Shown: positions 25,721 through 35,033 of the stretch, piece by piece
Numbering within the stretch: the first letter of the stretch is position 1
Layout of the letters: every line of letters begins with the position of its first letter
Assembly: GCA_040779335.1 (NCBI GenBank)
Contig: JBFONV010000004.1
Coordinates: forward strand, 439,787-503,786
Source of the DNA: JBFONV01 sp040779335
GTDB lineage: Bacteria > Pseudomonadota > Gammaproteobacteria > Enterobacterales > Alteromonadaceae
Direction: 5' to 3'
Length of the DNA: 64,000 nucleotides
Position numbers and translations under genes: made by a program
Notes under the pieces: model-generated
Told to the model about the DNA's origin: nothing
Database searches by the model: none
What the model saw: only the letters and a program-made list of their open reading frames with translations

Positions 25721-27688
25721 GTGACCGGATATATAGAGATTCTTGCTATTTTATCAAGTGCCGTATTAATGGTATGGATATTTCGTCATCTTAAACTTCC
25801 CGCAATTCTGGCTTACCTAGTCGCAGGGATGCTGGTTGGCGAACATGGGTTTTCGTTTGCTCATGATCAGGTCGACTATGATCATTTCGCTGAACTTGGC
25901 ATCGTATTTTTATTGTTCACGCTTGGCTTAGAGTTTTCTTTGCCTAAGTTACTCGCGATGCGCCATTTGGTGATGGCGGTAGGCGGTTTGCAAGTACTAA
26001 TATCGATGGCGCTATTTACGCTTGTCGCTATGCTGTTTGGGCAAAGTTTTGCTACTTCGTTTGTTATTGGTGGAATTTTAGCCTTATCGTCGACCGCAAT
26101 TGTTATTCGGCAATTGAGTGAATCAGGGGCGATGAAGCGAAAGTCAGGGCAGCTATCGGTCGCTGTTTTGCTGTTTCAAGATGTTGCTGTTGTCCCATTA
26201 CTTATTGTTATTCCTATGTTGGCGGTAAACACCGAATCTTCCATGTTGTTGGCGTTAATGCTCGCGTTGATAAAAGGAGTTTTCGTCGTTGCTGTGCTGT
26301 TACTTACGGGGAAATGGCTGTTACCGAGATTATTTAATTTAATTGCTCAGGTGCGGACTGATGAGCTTTTCGTACTTACGACCTTATTTGTCACTTTAGT
26401 TGCAGCAGCGTTAACCCAATGGTTTGGCTTATCTATGGCTCTAGGGGCATTTTTAGCCGGCATGATGCTGGGTGAAAGCGAGTATAAACATCAGCTCGAG
26501 GCCGATATTAGGCCGTATCGCGATATATTACTCGGCTTGTTTTTTGTCACGGTTGGCATGAAGTTAGACGTTGGCTTATTGTTTTCTTCACCGCTTATTA
26601 TAGTGGGGATCATGTTAAGCTTTATGCTTGTTAAGTTGCTCGTGATAAGGTTTTTAGCCGTACAAGCCGGCGAAGCGTCAAAAGATGGTTGGGCAACGGG
26701 ATTGATGTTAGCTCAAATGGGAGAATTTGGCTTTGTGCTTATTGCCTTGGCAAGCCAGTTTGAACTTTTGCCGGCAAACATTGCATCAATCTTACTAGGT
26801 TCGGGTATTTTGAGTATGGCATTAACGCCTTACATGATAAATAATGCCCGCTCTTGGGGAATTACACTGAGTCGTGAAACACCACAAGATACTGAAGATT
26901 TAAAACAATTACCTGAAACCGGAAATTTAAATGAGCATGTGATCATTTGTGGATTTGGGCGTGTAGGACAAACAGTTAGTCGTTTCCTCAAACAAGAAAA
27001 AATTGATTTTGTCGCTATTGATATAGATCCTCTGCGAGTACGAGAAGCGAGGGATGCAGGGGAAAATATCCTTTTTGGTTCGTCAAGACAAGCTGAACTG
27101 TTAAATGCGGCACACTTACAGAAAGCTAAATTAGTTGTTATTGCCTTTGGCGAAGATAAACAATCGATGGATGTAATTCAAAAGGTTCGTTCGATGTCAG
27201 CTGATGTACCTATTCTGGTGAGAACACGTAACGATGACCAGTTGAAAAGTTTGCAAGAAGCGGGCGCAAATCAAGTTGTCCCAGAAATACTTGAAGGCAG
27301 TTTGATGTTAGTTTCCCAAGTACTGTCGTTATCCGGAGTGCCTTTTTCTCGAATTGTTAAACGCGTGCAAAAAGAACGAAAAAGTCATTACAGTCATTTG
27401 CATGGCTTTTTCCAAGGCGAACATACCGACATGGGACCAGATGCTATCGACCGGATAGAGTTTGCCCATGCTATTTTATTAACTAAGCATTCACATGCGG
27501 TGGGTAAATCAATTAAATCTTTAAACCTTGATAGTAGGCGCGTTGTTGTGGTGGCTCTGCGACGCAATGAAATCGAATCTGAAAACCCTGATGAAGAAAC
27601 GGTTTTACAGGCGCAAGACACTTTAATTGTTCGAGGAAAACCGCGTCGAGTAGAGCGAGCTGAACGATTTTTACACGAAGGCTTGTAA
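25721..27688 (+). CDS. Kef-type K+/H+ antiporter (CPA2) with RCK domains
   Basis: 655 residues. The N-terminal about 390 residues form 12-13 membrane helices of the Na+/H+ exchanger fold; a cytoplasmic RCK_N (TrkA-N) domain begins at HVIICGFGRVGQTVSRFL with the nucleotide-binding GxGxxG and acid VAIDID, and an RCK_C (TrkA-C) domain closes the protein. This resembles KefB/KefC or YbaL; the glutathione-sensing features of KefC cannot be confirmed by eye. The start is GTG, with AAAGGATAG just upstream. It is convergent with the patatin gene, only 22 bases apart. Confidence 0.88.
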   Translation: MTGYIEILAILSSAVLMVWIFRHLKLPAILAYLVAGMLVGEHGFSFAHDQVDYDHFAELGIVFLLFTLGLEFSLPKLLAMRHLVMAVGGLQVLISMALFTLVAMLFGQSFATSFVIGGILALSSTAIVIRQLSESGAMKRKSGQLSVAVLLFQDVAVVPLLIVIPMLAVNTESSMLLALMLALIKGVFVVAVLLLTGKWLLPRLFNLIAQVRTDELFVLTTLFVTLVAAALTQWFGLSMALGAFLAGMMLGESEYKHQLEADIRPYRDILLGLFFVTVGMKLDVGLLFSSPLIIVGIMLSFMLVKLLVIRFLAVQAGEASKDGWATGLMLAQMGEFGFVLIALASQFELLPANIASILLGSGILSMALTPYMINNARSWGITLSRETPQDTEDLKQLPETGNLNEHVIICGFGRVGQTVSRFLKQEKIDFVAIDIDPLRVREARDAGENILFGSSRQAELLNAAHLQKAKLVVIAFGEDKQSMDVIQKVRSMSADVPILVRTRNDDQLKSLQEAGANQVVPEILEGSLMLVSQVLSLSGVPFSRIVKRVQKERKSHYSHLHGFFQGEHTDMGPDAIDRIEFAHAILLTKHSHAVGKSIKSLNLDSRRVVVVALRRNEIESENPDEETVLQAQDTLIVRGKPRRVERAERFLHEGL

Positions 27689-27710
27689 AGAGTCGAATAA
27701 CTATTCGCGT

Positions 27711-28862
27711 TTAAAGTGAGAGGAATTGACGAATTTGGCTTTCTTTCTCCAGTGCGTCTTCGAAACCCAGTTTGATCAGTTTCTTGCAATACTCTTTTTC
27801 AAAAAGTAAGTAACTGATAATACTCGACTCTGAATCACTAGTAATACCAATACTTCTCAACAATAAACGAATCGAGATAGGAATGTCACTAAAGTGTTCA
27901 AGTGCGATGGTATTAAAGTTGTGGCTAGGGTTAAGTAACAAACTATCGATATTTTTTAATCCATCTATAGCGTTATGCTTTTCCTCTGGGATCATCGACA
28001 ACGTATTGTTAACGCGTTGCATGCGCTCAATATCACTTTGTAAGGTATCAGAGAAAATGGTATCTAATAGGTGACCCGCAATGGTTGCTGTGGTTGGCGG
28101 GTGAGGATTATTTTCCAGTGGATGTAAAACTTCTTTAGGCTGTTCAACACCAATAATAAATAACCGTTCTGCCCCTAAATGAATTGCTGGGCTCAGTGGT
28201 GAAATCTGGTGAACTGAGCCATCACCAAAGTGTTCATTCCTAATTTTTATTGAAGGAAATAATAGCGGGATAGCCGCAGAAGCCATTAAATGTTCACTGT
28301 TTATCTGGCTGGGCTCACCATGCCGTTTTGCCCTAAACCATGGTGCGATACTTTGTTCTGATTGGAAAAAACTGATCGAATCACCACTGCTGTAACTTGA
28401 CGCAGTAACTGCAACGGCAGAGAGGTAACCATTAATAATATTCGCGTCAATGCGCTTAAAGTCGATAACATTATTAAGCAATGCCCTTAACGGGGCGTTG
28501 TTTAGTAAGCTTCTTGCTGTTTTGTTGGCATAGTCTGCTTGAAAGCTGCCCAAAACGCCTTTAGCTAAATGGTTGAACACTCGAATAGTATCACTATGAT
28601 AAATGCTCTCGATTTTTAGTGTTTTCCACATCCATTCTAGTTTTTTCACCCCAAGATGAAAGCATGATGCGTAACACGCCAATGCCGTAGCATTTATAGC
28701 TCCAGCTGACGTACCGCTTAATATAGGGAAGGGGATACCATGATTTCGAGGTACAAATTTTGTTATAGCTTTTAAGGCACCTACTTGATACGCTGCTCTA
28801 GCACCCCCTCCGGTGAGTACTAATGCCTGCTTATTACCTTTGTAAGTTCTTTGTGTTGCCAT
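27711..28862 (-). CDS. patatin-like phospholipase
   Basis: 383 residues. The oxyanion loop LTGGGARAAYQVGAL lies near residue 17, the nucleophile S52 is in SGTSAGAINA, and the dyad aspartate is in FGDGSVHQ (DG-S rather than the commoner DG-G/A). No signal peptide is visible, so it is probably cytoplasmic or peripheral. Patatin-like enzymes release fatty acids from phospholipids; a related group is RssA-like. The C-terminal about 110 residues are unassigned. Confidence 0.87.
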   Translation of the reverse strand: MATQRTYKGNKQALVLTGGGARAAYQVGALKAITKFVPRNHGIPFPILSGTSAGAINATALACYASCFHLGVKKLEWMWKTLKIESIYHSDTIRVFNHLAKGVLGSFQADYANKTARSLLNNAPLRALLNNVIDFKRIDANIINGYLSAVAVTASSYSSGDSISFFQSEQSIAPWFRAKRHGEPSQINSEHLMASAAIPLLFPSIKIRNEHFGDGSVHQISPLSPAIHLGAERLFIIGVEQPKEVLHPLENNPHPPTTATIAGHLLDTIFSDTLQSDIERMQRVNNTLSMIPEEKHNAIDGLKNIDSLLLNPSHNFNTIALEHFSDIPISIRLLLRSIGITSDSESSIISYLLFEKEYCKKLIKLGFEDALEKESQIRQFLSL

Positions 28863-29051
28863 TATTTCTTATTCTTGAACTAAGTAGTTAAAGTGTAATA
28901 AGTTTTTAAAACAAGCGCCAGCGCTATAGTGACATCTATTGATACAAGCCAAAAGTTTACGAGTATTTAATTTATCTGGCTTTACTTATCAGTCTAATTG
29001 CCTATGAGAACATGTGCTATAAAAATGGGGGACAATTAGTGGTAGAAATAA

Positions 29052-29077
29052 AAAAGACCAGCCGAAGCTAGTCTTTT
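29052..29077 (-). terminator. terminator of the DUF3718 gene
   Basis: Minus strand AAAAGACTAGC, TTCG loop, GCTGGTCTTTT (11-bp stem with one G-U and a C-TTCG-G tetraloop) followed by TTATTT. It lies 75 bases after the stop codon. Confidence 0.88.
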
Positions 29078-29151
29078 CAAATGACATAGAATTATAAACT
29101 AGTAAAACAATTAACTTGTAAAAACAACTAACGCCTACTCGAAAATAATTT

Positions 29152-29511
29152 TTAGCTGCTAACGCGCTCGTTGGCGGCATCTAACAGAGGTTGCGATCCG
29201 GCTTGCAGAAGAGCCAAGTTAGCTGAAACAACTTTCTTGGGCAATTTACTTATCATCAAAGAGCCAGTATCCACTGACCCCCTTTTTGCTGCAAACTCCA
29301 ACAGGTTTTGACCATTACATTGAATACCATCAAAGATATTACGAATTTTTAATTTGTTCGTCTTTAAGAAAGAACGCATGCGTTTCTTATCGTCGGCAGC
29401 CACATACTCACAAACGCTTTGAGCGATGTTCGAAGCTTGTGCCTGAGGAGTCGTTACAACAGACGTTAATGTTAAAGCAGTAATAGTAGAAACTAGTAAT
29501 AATTTTTTCAT
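29152..29511 (-). CDS. secreted DUF3718 family protein under c-di-GMP riboswitch
   Basis: 119 residues. A Sec signal peptide (MKKLLLVSTITALTLTSVVT ... AQA) should be cleaved near residue 26, leaving a small periplasmic or secreted protein of about 93 residues. The mature part has the DUF3718 pattern: CEYVAADDKKRMRSFLK, then IRNIFDGIQCNGQNLLEFAA, with two cysteines that may form a disulfide. No function is known for the family. It is monocistronic, with its own terminator, and its 5' leader is a c-di-GMP-I riboswitch, which implies a role in the surface-attached/motile switch. Confidence 0.85.
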   Translation of the reverse strand: MKKLLLVSTITALTLTSVVTTPQAQASNIAQSVCEYVAADDKKRMRSFLKTNKLKIRNIFDGIQCNGQNLLEFAAKRGSVDTGSLMISKLPKKVVSANLALLQAGSQPLLDAANERVSS

Positions 29512-29539
29512 TTTAATAACCTTTTAAATAAGTAGAGTT

Positions 29540-29560
29540 AAAAAAAGAAAAAACCACGGG
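29540..29560 (-). terminator. expression platform of the c-di-GMP riboswitch
   Basis: Minus strand CCCGTGGTTTTTTCTTTTTTT. The GTGGTTTT (29557-29550) is complementary over 8 bp, plus two more pairs after one mismatch, to AAAACCAC (29633-29626) inside the aptamer, and runs into a T-rich tract. Aptamer folding and terminator formation would therefore exclude each other. No equally good local stem was found. Confidence 0.6.
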
Positions 29561-29573
29561 ATGTACCTAATAA

Positions 29574-29664
29574 CTTGGTAACTCCGCTGTCATAGATTAT
29601 CTTTTACAAGAAAACCCTTAGACCGGTGGTTTTGCGTCACACGTTTTCGCGTGTTTTGCCTTTT
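29574..29664 (-). ncRNA. cyclic-di-GMP-I (GEMM-I) riboswitch aptamer
   Basis: Minus strand shows the class I landmarks in order: AAGGCAAAAC, a P2 hairpin ACACG-CGAAAA-CGTGT with the GAAA-type loop, GACGCAAA, CCACCGGTCTAAG, a variable P3 arm, TATGACAGCGGAG and GTTACC. The TCTAAG/TATGA pair corresponds to the tetraloop receptor and GCGG..GTTACC to the conserved 3' part. Length about 91 bases. It lies 63 bases upstream of the DUF3718 ATG. Recognition is from memory of the family consensus; a covariance search would settle it. Confidence 0.88.
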
Positions 29665-29677
29665 CTTTGTCGCTTTT

Positions 29678-29706
29678 AGTATCACTAAATCAGCATAAAA
29701 TTGCAA
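29678..29706 (-). promoter_or_regulatory. promoter of the riboswitch-DUF3718 transcript
   Basis: Minus strand TTGCAA, 17-base spacer, GATACT, placing the start site about 5-10 bases before the aptamer. Four and five of six positions match the sigma-70 consensus. Confidence 0.55.
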
Positions 29707-29805
29707 CTGTATTGTAAAATACTTTATACAATAAACGTCACCATTTCAATAATCCCCTTATTTTACAAAAGGATATGTTTTATTGTGAAATTAGGGGGAA
29801 GTGTG

Positions 29806-29825
29806 AAAAAGGGGCGTTAGCCCCT
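29806..29825 (-). terminator. terminator of the liu/CoA-transferase operon
   Basis: Minus strand AGGGGC, loop TAAC, GCCCCT followed by TTTT. The 6-bp GC-rich stem lies 56 bases after the stop of the CoA-transferase B gene. Confidence 0.8.
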
Positions 29826-29880
29826 AGTAATGTTAAAAAATTGTTTAATAAAAACAAAAATTTAACAAGATTAATGGTGA

Positions 29881-30537
29881 TTAAAACTGCATTTCTGGGA
29901 TGTCACCAGCAACGACTAACTCGCCTTGTGTTAATTTGACGATTTCTTCAACTGAAACGCCAGGTGCACGTTCCAACAGATGAAATTTGCCATCTTTAAT
30001 TTCAATAAAGGCTAAGTCGGTAAGTACTTTTTTGATACATCCTTTACCTGTTAATGGCAAAGTGCATTGGCTTAAGAGTTTAGATTCACCGTGTTTTGAT
30101 GCATGAGTCATGGTGACAATTATATTGTCTGCTCCGGCAACTAAATCCATTGCACCACCCATTCCTTTGATGAGCTTACCAGGGATCATATATGAAGCTA
30201 TATTACCTTGGGTGTCGACTTCAAATGCTCCGAGTACTGTTAGATCAACATGACCACCACGGATCATGGCAAATGAGTCTGCCGAATCAAAAATTGACGC
30301 ACCTTTAGCCATAGTGACGGTTTGTTTACCGGCATTTATTAAATCAGCATCAATTTCATCTTCTGTTGGAAATTGTCCCATACCAAGTAAGCCATTTTCA
30401 GATTGCAGCATAACCTCCATACCTTCAGGTACGTAGTTAGCGACAAGGGTAGGAATACCTATACCTAAATTAACGTAATAACCATCTTTAAGTTCTTGTG
30501 CAACGCGCTGTGCTATTTGTTCACGTGATAAAGCCAT
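29881..30537 (-). CDS. 3-oxoacid CoA-transferase subunit B
   Basis: 218 residues. The catalytic glutamate is in LQSENGLLGMGQF (SENG motif). With subunit A it moves CoA from succinyl-CoA (or acetyl-CoA) to acetoacetate. AAGGAG precedes the ATG; the gene starts 10 bases after subunit A. It is the last gene of the leucine cluster and disposes of the acetoacetate made by HMG-CoA lyase; the thiolase across the divergent promoter finishes the job. ScoB and AtoA cannot be told apart here. Confidence 0.92.
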   Translation of the reverse strand: MALSREQIAQRVAQELKDGYYVNLGIGIPTLVANYVPEGMEVMLQSENGLLGMGQFPTEDEIDADLINAGKQTVTMAKGASIFDSADSFAMIRGGHVDLTVLGAFEVDTQGNIASYMIPGKLIKGMGGAMDLVAGADNIIVTMTHASKHGESKLLSQCTLPLTGKGCIKKVLTDLAFIEIKDGKFHLLERAPGVSVEEIVKLTQGELVVAGDIPEMQF

Positions 30538-30547
30538 TTTATACTCC

Positions 30548-31249
30548 TTATGCAGAACGCACTGTGCGTTGTTCTATACGTTTTTCAAATGTTCCTAGAA
30601 TTAAACGATCGACATAAATACCAGGGGTGTGAATTTGATCGGGATCTAAGTCACCCGGCTCAACGATTTCTTCAACTTCAACGACGGTAATTTTCCCAGC
30701 GGTAGCAGCCATTGGGTTGAAATTTCTCGCAGTTTTTCTAAAGACTAAGTTACCGTATCTATCTGCTTTCCAGGCTTTTACAATGGCAAAATCACCGGTG
30801 ATTGCTTCTTCTAGAATATAGTCGCGGCCATTAAAGTTGCGCTCTTCTTTTTCTTCTGCCACGGGCGTTCCGTAACCTGTTGCGGTAAAAAAGGCTGGAA
30901 TTCCAGCTCCACCAGCACGCATTTTTTCTGCTAATGTGCCTTGTGGTGTCAATTCTACATCTAGTTCGCCGTTCATCATTTGGCGCTCAAATTCCGCATT
31001 TTCACCGACATAAGAAGCAACAATTTTTTTAATTTGGCGATTAGGTAATAAAATGCCTAAACCAAAATCATCAACACCACAATTATTAGATACTACCGTT
31101 AAACCTTTAGTACCTTTACGTTGAATTTCTGCGATCAGGTTTTCTGGAATACCGCATAAACCAAATCCGCCTGCGATAACTGTCATGTTATCTTCTAGGC
31201 CAGCCATGGCTTCTTCGTAGCTCGACACTACTTTGTCAAAACCCGCCAT
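30548..31249 (-). CDS. 3-oxoacid CoA-transferase subunit A
   Basis: 233 residues. The glycine-rich oxyanion segment VIAGGFGLCGIPENLI near the N-terminus and GRDYILEEAITGDFAIVKAWKAD in the middle are typical of the SCOT/AtoD alpha subunit. AGGAG precedes the ATG. It is cotranscribed with liuE upstream (33-base gap) and subunit B downstream. Confidence 0.92.
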   Translation of the reverse strand: MAGFDKVVSSYEEAMAGLEDNMTVIAGGFGLCGIPENLIAEIQRKGTKGLTVVSNNCGVDDFGLGILLPNRQIKKIVASYVGENAEFERQMMNGELDVELTPQGTLAEKMRAGGAGIPAFFTATGYGTPVAEEKEERNFNGRDYILEEAITGDFAIVKAWKADRYGNLVFRKTARNFNPMAATAGKITVVEVEEIVEPGDLDPDQIHTPGIYVDRLILGTFEKRIEQRTVRSA

Positions 31250-31282
31250 TTTATACTCCTATATGTAGTTGTTATTGCTGCT

Positions 31283-32188
31283 TTATTGTTGCGCAAGATA
31301 TGCATTAGACACTTTTGATATCGGTGCCTTGCCTAGTTTGTCACTTATAAACCAACCAGCTTTTAATAATTTATTAAAATCTATACCTGTTTTTATACTT
31401 AATCCGTTGAGTAGATATACGACATCTTCAGTAGCAACATTGCCTGATGCACCTTTAGCATACGGGCAGCCACCTAATCCGGCAATGGCACTATCGACTA
31501 CCATAACGCCAGACTGCAGTGCGGTGTAAATGTTAGTTAACGCTTGTCCATAGGTATCATGAAAATGAACGGCTAACTTTTCAACGGGAATGCGCTTAGT
31601 GACCGCATGTAACATTTTTTGTACGCTAGCTGCGGTACCGATACCAATAGTGTCACCTAATGAAATTTCGTAACAGCCCATGTTGAAAAGTTTCTCAGCA
31701 ACATCTGCGACTTGCTCGGGTTCAATAAAACCATCATAAGGGCAGCCAACCACACAAGAGACATAGCCTCGTACTTTGACGTTAGCCTGTTTTGCCGCTG
31801 TCATAATTGGTTCGAATCGAGATAAACTTTCATCGATAGAGCAATTGATATTTTTCTGGCTAAATGCCTCAGAAGCAGCGCCAAATATTGCTACTTCGTC
31901 TGCATGCACACTCATGGCGGCGTCAAAGCCTTTCATATTAGGTGTTAGCGCCGCATAGGTGACATTACTTTTTCGCGTAATGCCATTAAAAACATCTGTC
32001 GAGGTCGCCATTTGCGGTACCCATTTGGGCGAGACAAAACTACCACTTTCGATGTAACTAACTCCAGCATCGGCCAATTGATCTATCAGGGCAATTTTAT
32101 CTTGTGCACTGATAGGCTGCTTTTCATTTTGTAAGCCGTCTCTGGGGCCAACTTCAACAATTTTTACGTATTCAGGAAAGGCGCTCAC
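31283..32188 (-). CDS. liuE: hydroxymethylglutaryl-CoA lyase
   Basis: 301 residues, normal length. It splits HMG-CoA into acetyl-CoA and acetoacetate. EVGPRDGLQNE at the start holds the metal-binding Asp; the catalytic cysteine loop is GLGGCPYAKGASGN. It starts with GTG overlapping the liuD stop by 4 bases (GTGA), with GAGGAA just before. Confidence 0.94.
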   Translation of the reverse strand: MSAFPEYVKIVEVGPRDGLQNEKQPISAQDKIALIDQLADAGVSYIESGSFVSPKWVPQMATSTDVFNGITRKSNVTYAALTPNMKGFDAAMSVHADEVAIFGAASEAFSQKNINCSIDESLSRFEPIMTAAKQANVKVRGYVSCVVGCPYDGFIEPEQVADVAEKLFNMGCYEISLGDTIGIGTAASVQKMLHAVTKRIPVEKLAVHFHDTYGQALTNIYTALQSGVMVVDSAIAGLGGCPYAKGASGNVATEDVVYLLNGLSIKTGIDFNKLLKAGWFISDKLGKAPISKVSNAYLAQQ

Positions 32189-34200
32189 TTTATTTCCTCT
32201 TGAGTAAATGCGAGTAATTCAGCGCCGCCATCAACCATATCACCTTCATTAAAGTATATTGCTGTAACGATGCCGTTACTTGGAGCTCTGATGGTATGCT
32301 CCATTTTCATTGCTTCCATGATCATTAATGGTTGATCTTTTTCAACAGTTTCGCCGGCCCCAACAAGAACGGAGACCATAGTGCCATTCATAGGCGCGAC
32401 TAAACCATTCTTGTGATCACTTTCACTGTTATCACCACAATCTGGGAAAATTTGTATAAAGTTAAAGACACCATTTTGACGATATAAACTGATTTGGTGC
32501 TCGTTACAGACAATGGTCGCTTGGCTGCGATACCCGTTAATGCTGATATGCATGACATCGCCATTTATTCGGCCTTGGCAATCTACGGTATGGCCATCAA
32601 CCGAGACTAAATAATAACTGTCTGCGCCCTGTCTTTTTTGTTCAACACTTACCGAATAATGAATATCATTGTGCGAAAGCATAAGTTGATGAATGTGTGC
32701 TTCATTTAATCGCCATGCGTTAGGGGTATTCCATGGAGAATAAGGGTCTTGTGCCGTTACTGCATTTTGCTCAGCTTGTTTAGCCTGTGCAAGTACTAAG
32801 TAAAGCGCTGCTATTGGCAATTCATCAGCAAGCGTTTGTTTATCTTCATGAAAGATAAGATCTTGGTGCTTATCAATAAATCCAGTATCTATGTCAGCGT
32901 TGATAAATGGCGGACATGTCGCGAGGTTATATAAAAAGTCTATATTTGTCGTTACGCCCTGAATACGATATTCAGATAGTGCCTTGGCAAGTCTTTGCAG
33001 TGCTTTGTCTCGATTTTCATCCCAGACAATGAGTTTCGCGATCATCGGATCGTAAAAAACACTGACCTCATCTCCTTGACGGACACCAGTATCGACACGG
33101 ACAAATTCACTTTCTTCAGGAGGCTGTAAAAACTTTAACTTGCCCGTCGCTGGTAGAAAATCATTATTCGCATCTTCGGCATATATTCTTGCTTCAAAAG
33201 CGTGGCCTTTGATAACAAGTTCATCCTGACGCTTAGGCAAGTTTTCATCGGCAGCGACACGTAATTGCCATTCAACCAGATCTTGACCGGTGATTAGTTC
33301 CGTGACTGGATGCTCCACCTGCAGGCGAGTGTTCATTTCCATGAAATAAAACGAACCATCGATATCAAGCAAAAATTCAACGGTTCCGGCGCCTTGATAA
33401 CCAATGGCTTGCGCTGATTTTATTGCCGCTTCGCCCATTTTAGCGCGCAACTCTTCACTCATACTAAAGGCAGGTGCTTCTTCAATGACTTTTTGATGAC
33501 GACGTTGTACTGAGCAATCGCGTTCAAATAAATAAACTGCATTGCCATGATTATCACAAAATACTTGTATCTCAACGTGGCGAGGTTGGGTCAGGTATTT
33601 TTCGACCAGCATAGTATCGTCACCAAATGACGATTTCGCCTCACGCTTTGCCGCGGCAAGACCTTCAGAAAACTCTTTTTCACTCCAGACCTGGCGCATG
33701 CCTTTACCACCGCCGCCAGCGGTTGCTTTTAACAATACCGGATAACCCATGTCATCAGCTGATTTTTTTAATACCGCTTCAGATTGATCATCACCATGAT
33801 ATCCTGGCACTAAAGGCACTTTCGCTTTTTCCATGATATTTTTTGCGGCCGATTTCGAGCCCATTGCTTCAATGGCGGCGACTGGAGGACCAATAAAAAT
33901 TATATTTTCTTTACTACATTGACGGCAAAAATCAGCGTTTTCTGACAAGAAACCATAACCAGGATGGATAGCTTGAGCGCCGGTACGTTTGGCGGCCTCA
34001 ATGACTTTGTCACCTAATAAGTAACTTTCTCTTGATGGCGATGGCCCTAAGTACACCGCTTCGTCTGCCATATTTACATGTAGAGAATCAGCATCAGCGT
34101 CAGAATAAACAGCAACGGTTAATATGCCCATTTTGCGAGCAGTTTTTATTACGCGGCACGCTATTTCACCACGGTTAGCAATGAGTATTTTAGTAAACAT
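32185..34200 (-). CDS. liuD: 3-methylcrotonyl-CoA carboxylase alpha subunit (biotin carboxylase/BCCP)
   Basis: 671 residues. Biotin carboxylase N-domain (ILIANRGEIACRVI), ATP-grasp (GGGGKGMR; EMNTRLQVEHPVTE) and C-terminal domain are followed by a linker and a biotinyl domain with EAMKMEH, whose lysine carries biotin. It provides carboxybiotin for the LiuB carboxyltransferase, turning 3-methylcrotonyl-CoA into 3-methylglutaconyl-CoA. Context with liuA, B, C and E makes MCC far more likely than propionyl- or geranyl-CoA carboxylase. Confidence 0.93.
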   Translation of the reverse strand: MFTKILIANRGEIACRVIKTARKMGILTVAVYSDADADSLHVNMADEAVYLGPSPSRESYLLGDKVIEAAKRTGAQAIHPGYGFLSENADFCRQCSKENIIFIGPPVAAIEAMGSKSAAKNIMEKAKVPLVPGYHGDDQSEAVLKKSADDMGYPVLLKATAGGGGKGMRQVWSEKEFSEGLAAAKREAKSSFGDDTMLVEKYLTQPRHVEIQVFCDNHGNAVYLFERDCSVQRRHQKVIEEAPAFSMSEELRAKMGEAAIKSAQAIGYQGAGTVEFLLDIDGSFYFMEMNTRLQVEHPVTELITGQDLVEWQLRVAADENLPKRQDELVIKGHAFEARIYAEDANNDFLPATGKLKFLQPPEESEFVRVDTGVRQGDEVSVFYDPMIAKLIVWDENRDKALQRLAKALSEYRIQGVTTNIDFLYNLATCPPFINADIDTGFIDKHQDLIFHEDKQTLADELPIAALYLVLAQAKQAEQNAVTAQDPYSPWNTPNAWRLNEAHIHQLMLSHNDIHYSVSVEQKRQGADSYYLVSVDGHTVDCQGRINGDVMHISINGYRSQATIVCNEHQISLYRQNGVFNFIQIFPDCGDNSESDHKNGLVAPMNGTMVSVLVGAGETVEKDQPLMIMEAMKMEHTIRAPSNGIVTAIYFNEGDMVDGGAELLAFTQEEIK

Positions 34201-34206
34201 GGCGAC

Positions 34207-35025
34207 TTATCCTTTATTCTTATTTTGTGTTTGCCAAAGAGCAGGGCGTTTTTCAAAAAAAGCCGTTAAACCTTCTTGCCCTTCCTCTGATACCCTAATT
34301 GACGCAATGCGCTCGCTGGTATCTCTCAATAACTCATCGTCAATATCAGCATAGGCAACATCAAACGCTAGTTCTTTTGCATGGCGTATAGCCGTGGGGC
34401 CATTGGCTAACAGGATATTGACCATGTTATCTACTTCACTATCAAGACTTTCAAGATCGACCACCTCATCAACTAAACCTAAATGCATGGCTTTATCGGC
34501 AAAAAATCGTTCCGCGGTTTGAAAGTATCGTCGACACGCTTTTAAACCTATGGCATTAACGACATAAGGGCTAATAGTTGCAGGGATCAAACCTAGTTTT
34601 ACTTCACTTAAGCAAAAGCTGGCTTTATTTGTTGCAATAACAATATCGCAGCAACTGGCTAGGCCAACAGCGCCGCCAAAAGCAGCCCCTTGAATTTTGG
34701 CTATGGTAGCTTGTGGAAGAAAATTTAACGCTTTTAACATTATCGCTAACGCATTGGCATCTTTAAGATTATCTTCATAGGAGTAGCTTGCCATGCGTTT
34801 CATCCAGCCTAAATCGGCACCAGCAGAAAAGCTTTTTCCTGTAGAGGCTAATACTAATACATAAACATCATGCCGCTCGGCTATATCATTAAAAATATTG
34901 GTTAATGATTGGATAATACGATCATCAAAAGCATTATGTTTATCGGGATTATTTAGCGTCACTGTAGCAACGCCACGATCATCAACATCGAGTAACACTA
35001 AAGGATCGTTATTTGATATAGACAT
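34207..35025 (-). CDS. liuC: methylglutaconyl-CoA hydratase (enoyl-CoA hydratase family)
   Basis: 272 residues. Crotonase fold; the oxyanion-hole segments are FSAGADLGWM and GAAFGGAVGLASCCDI. The acid residue follows in LSEVKLGLIPATIS. In this operon it hydrates 3-methylglutaconyl-CoA to HMG-CoA. It sits 8 bases after liuB and 6 before liuD. Sequence alone would allow other crotonase substrates; the assignment rests on context. Confidence 0.9.
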   Translation of the reverse strand: MSISNNDPLVLLDVDDRGVATVTLNNPDKHNAFDDRIIQSLTNIFNDIAERHDVYVLVLASTGKSFSAGADLGWMKRMASYSYEDNLKDANALAIMLKALNFLPQATIAKIQGAAFGGAVGLASCCDIVIATNKASFCLSEVKLGLIPATISPYVVNAIGLKACRRYFQTAERFFADKAMHLGLVDEVVDLESLDSEVDNMVNILLANGPTAIRHAKELAFDVAYADIDDELLRDTSERIASIRVSEEGQEGLTAFFEKRPALWQTQNKNKG

Positions 35026-35033
35026 AATTGCTC

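Noticed and set aside
27394..27789. 131-codon minus-strand ORF across the antiporter and patatin 3' ends
   Set aside because: It overlaps two good genes and is rich in Arg/Ser, as antisense shadows are.
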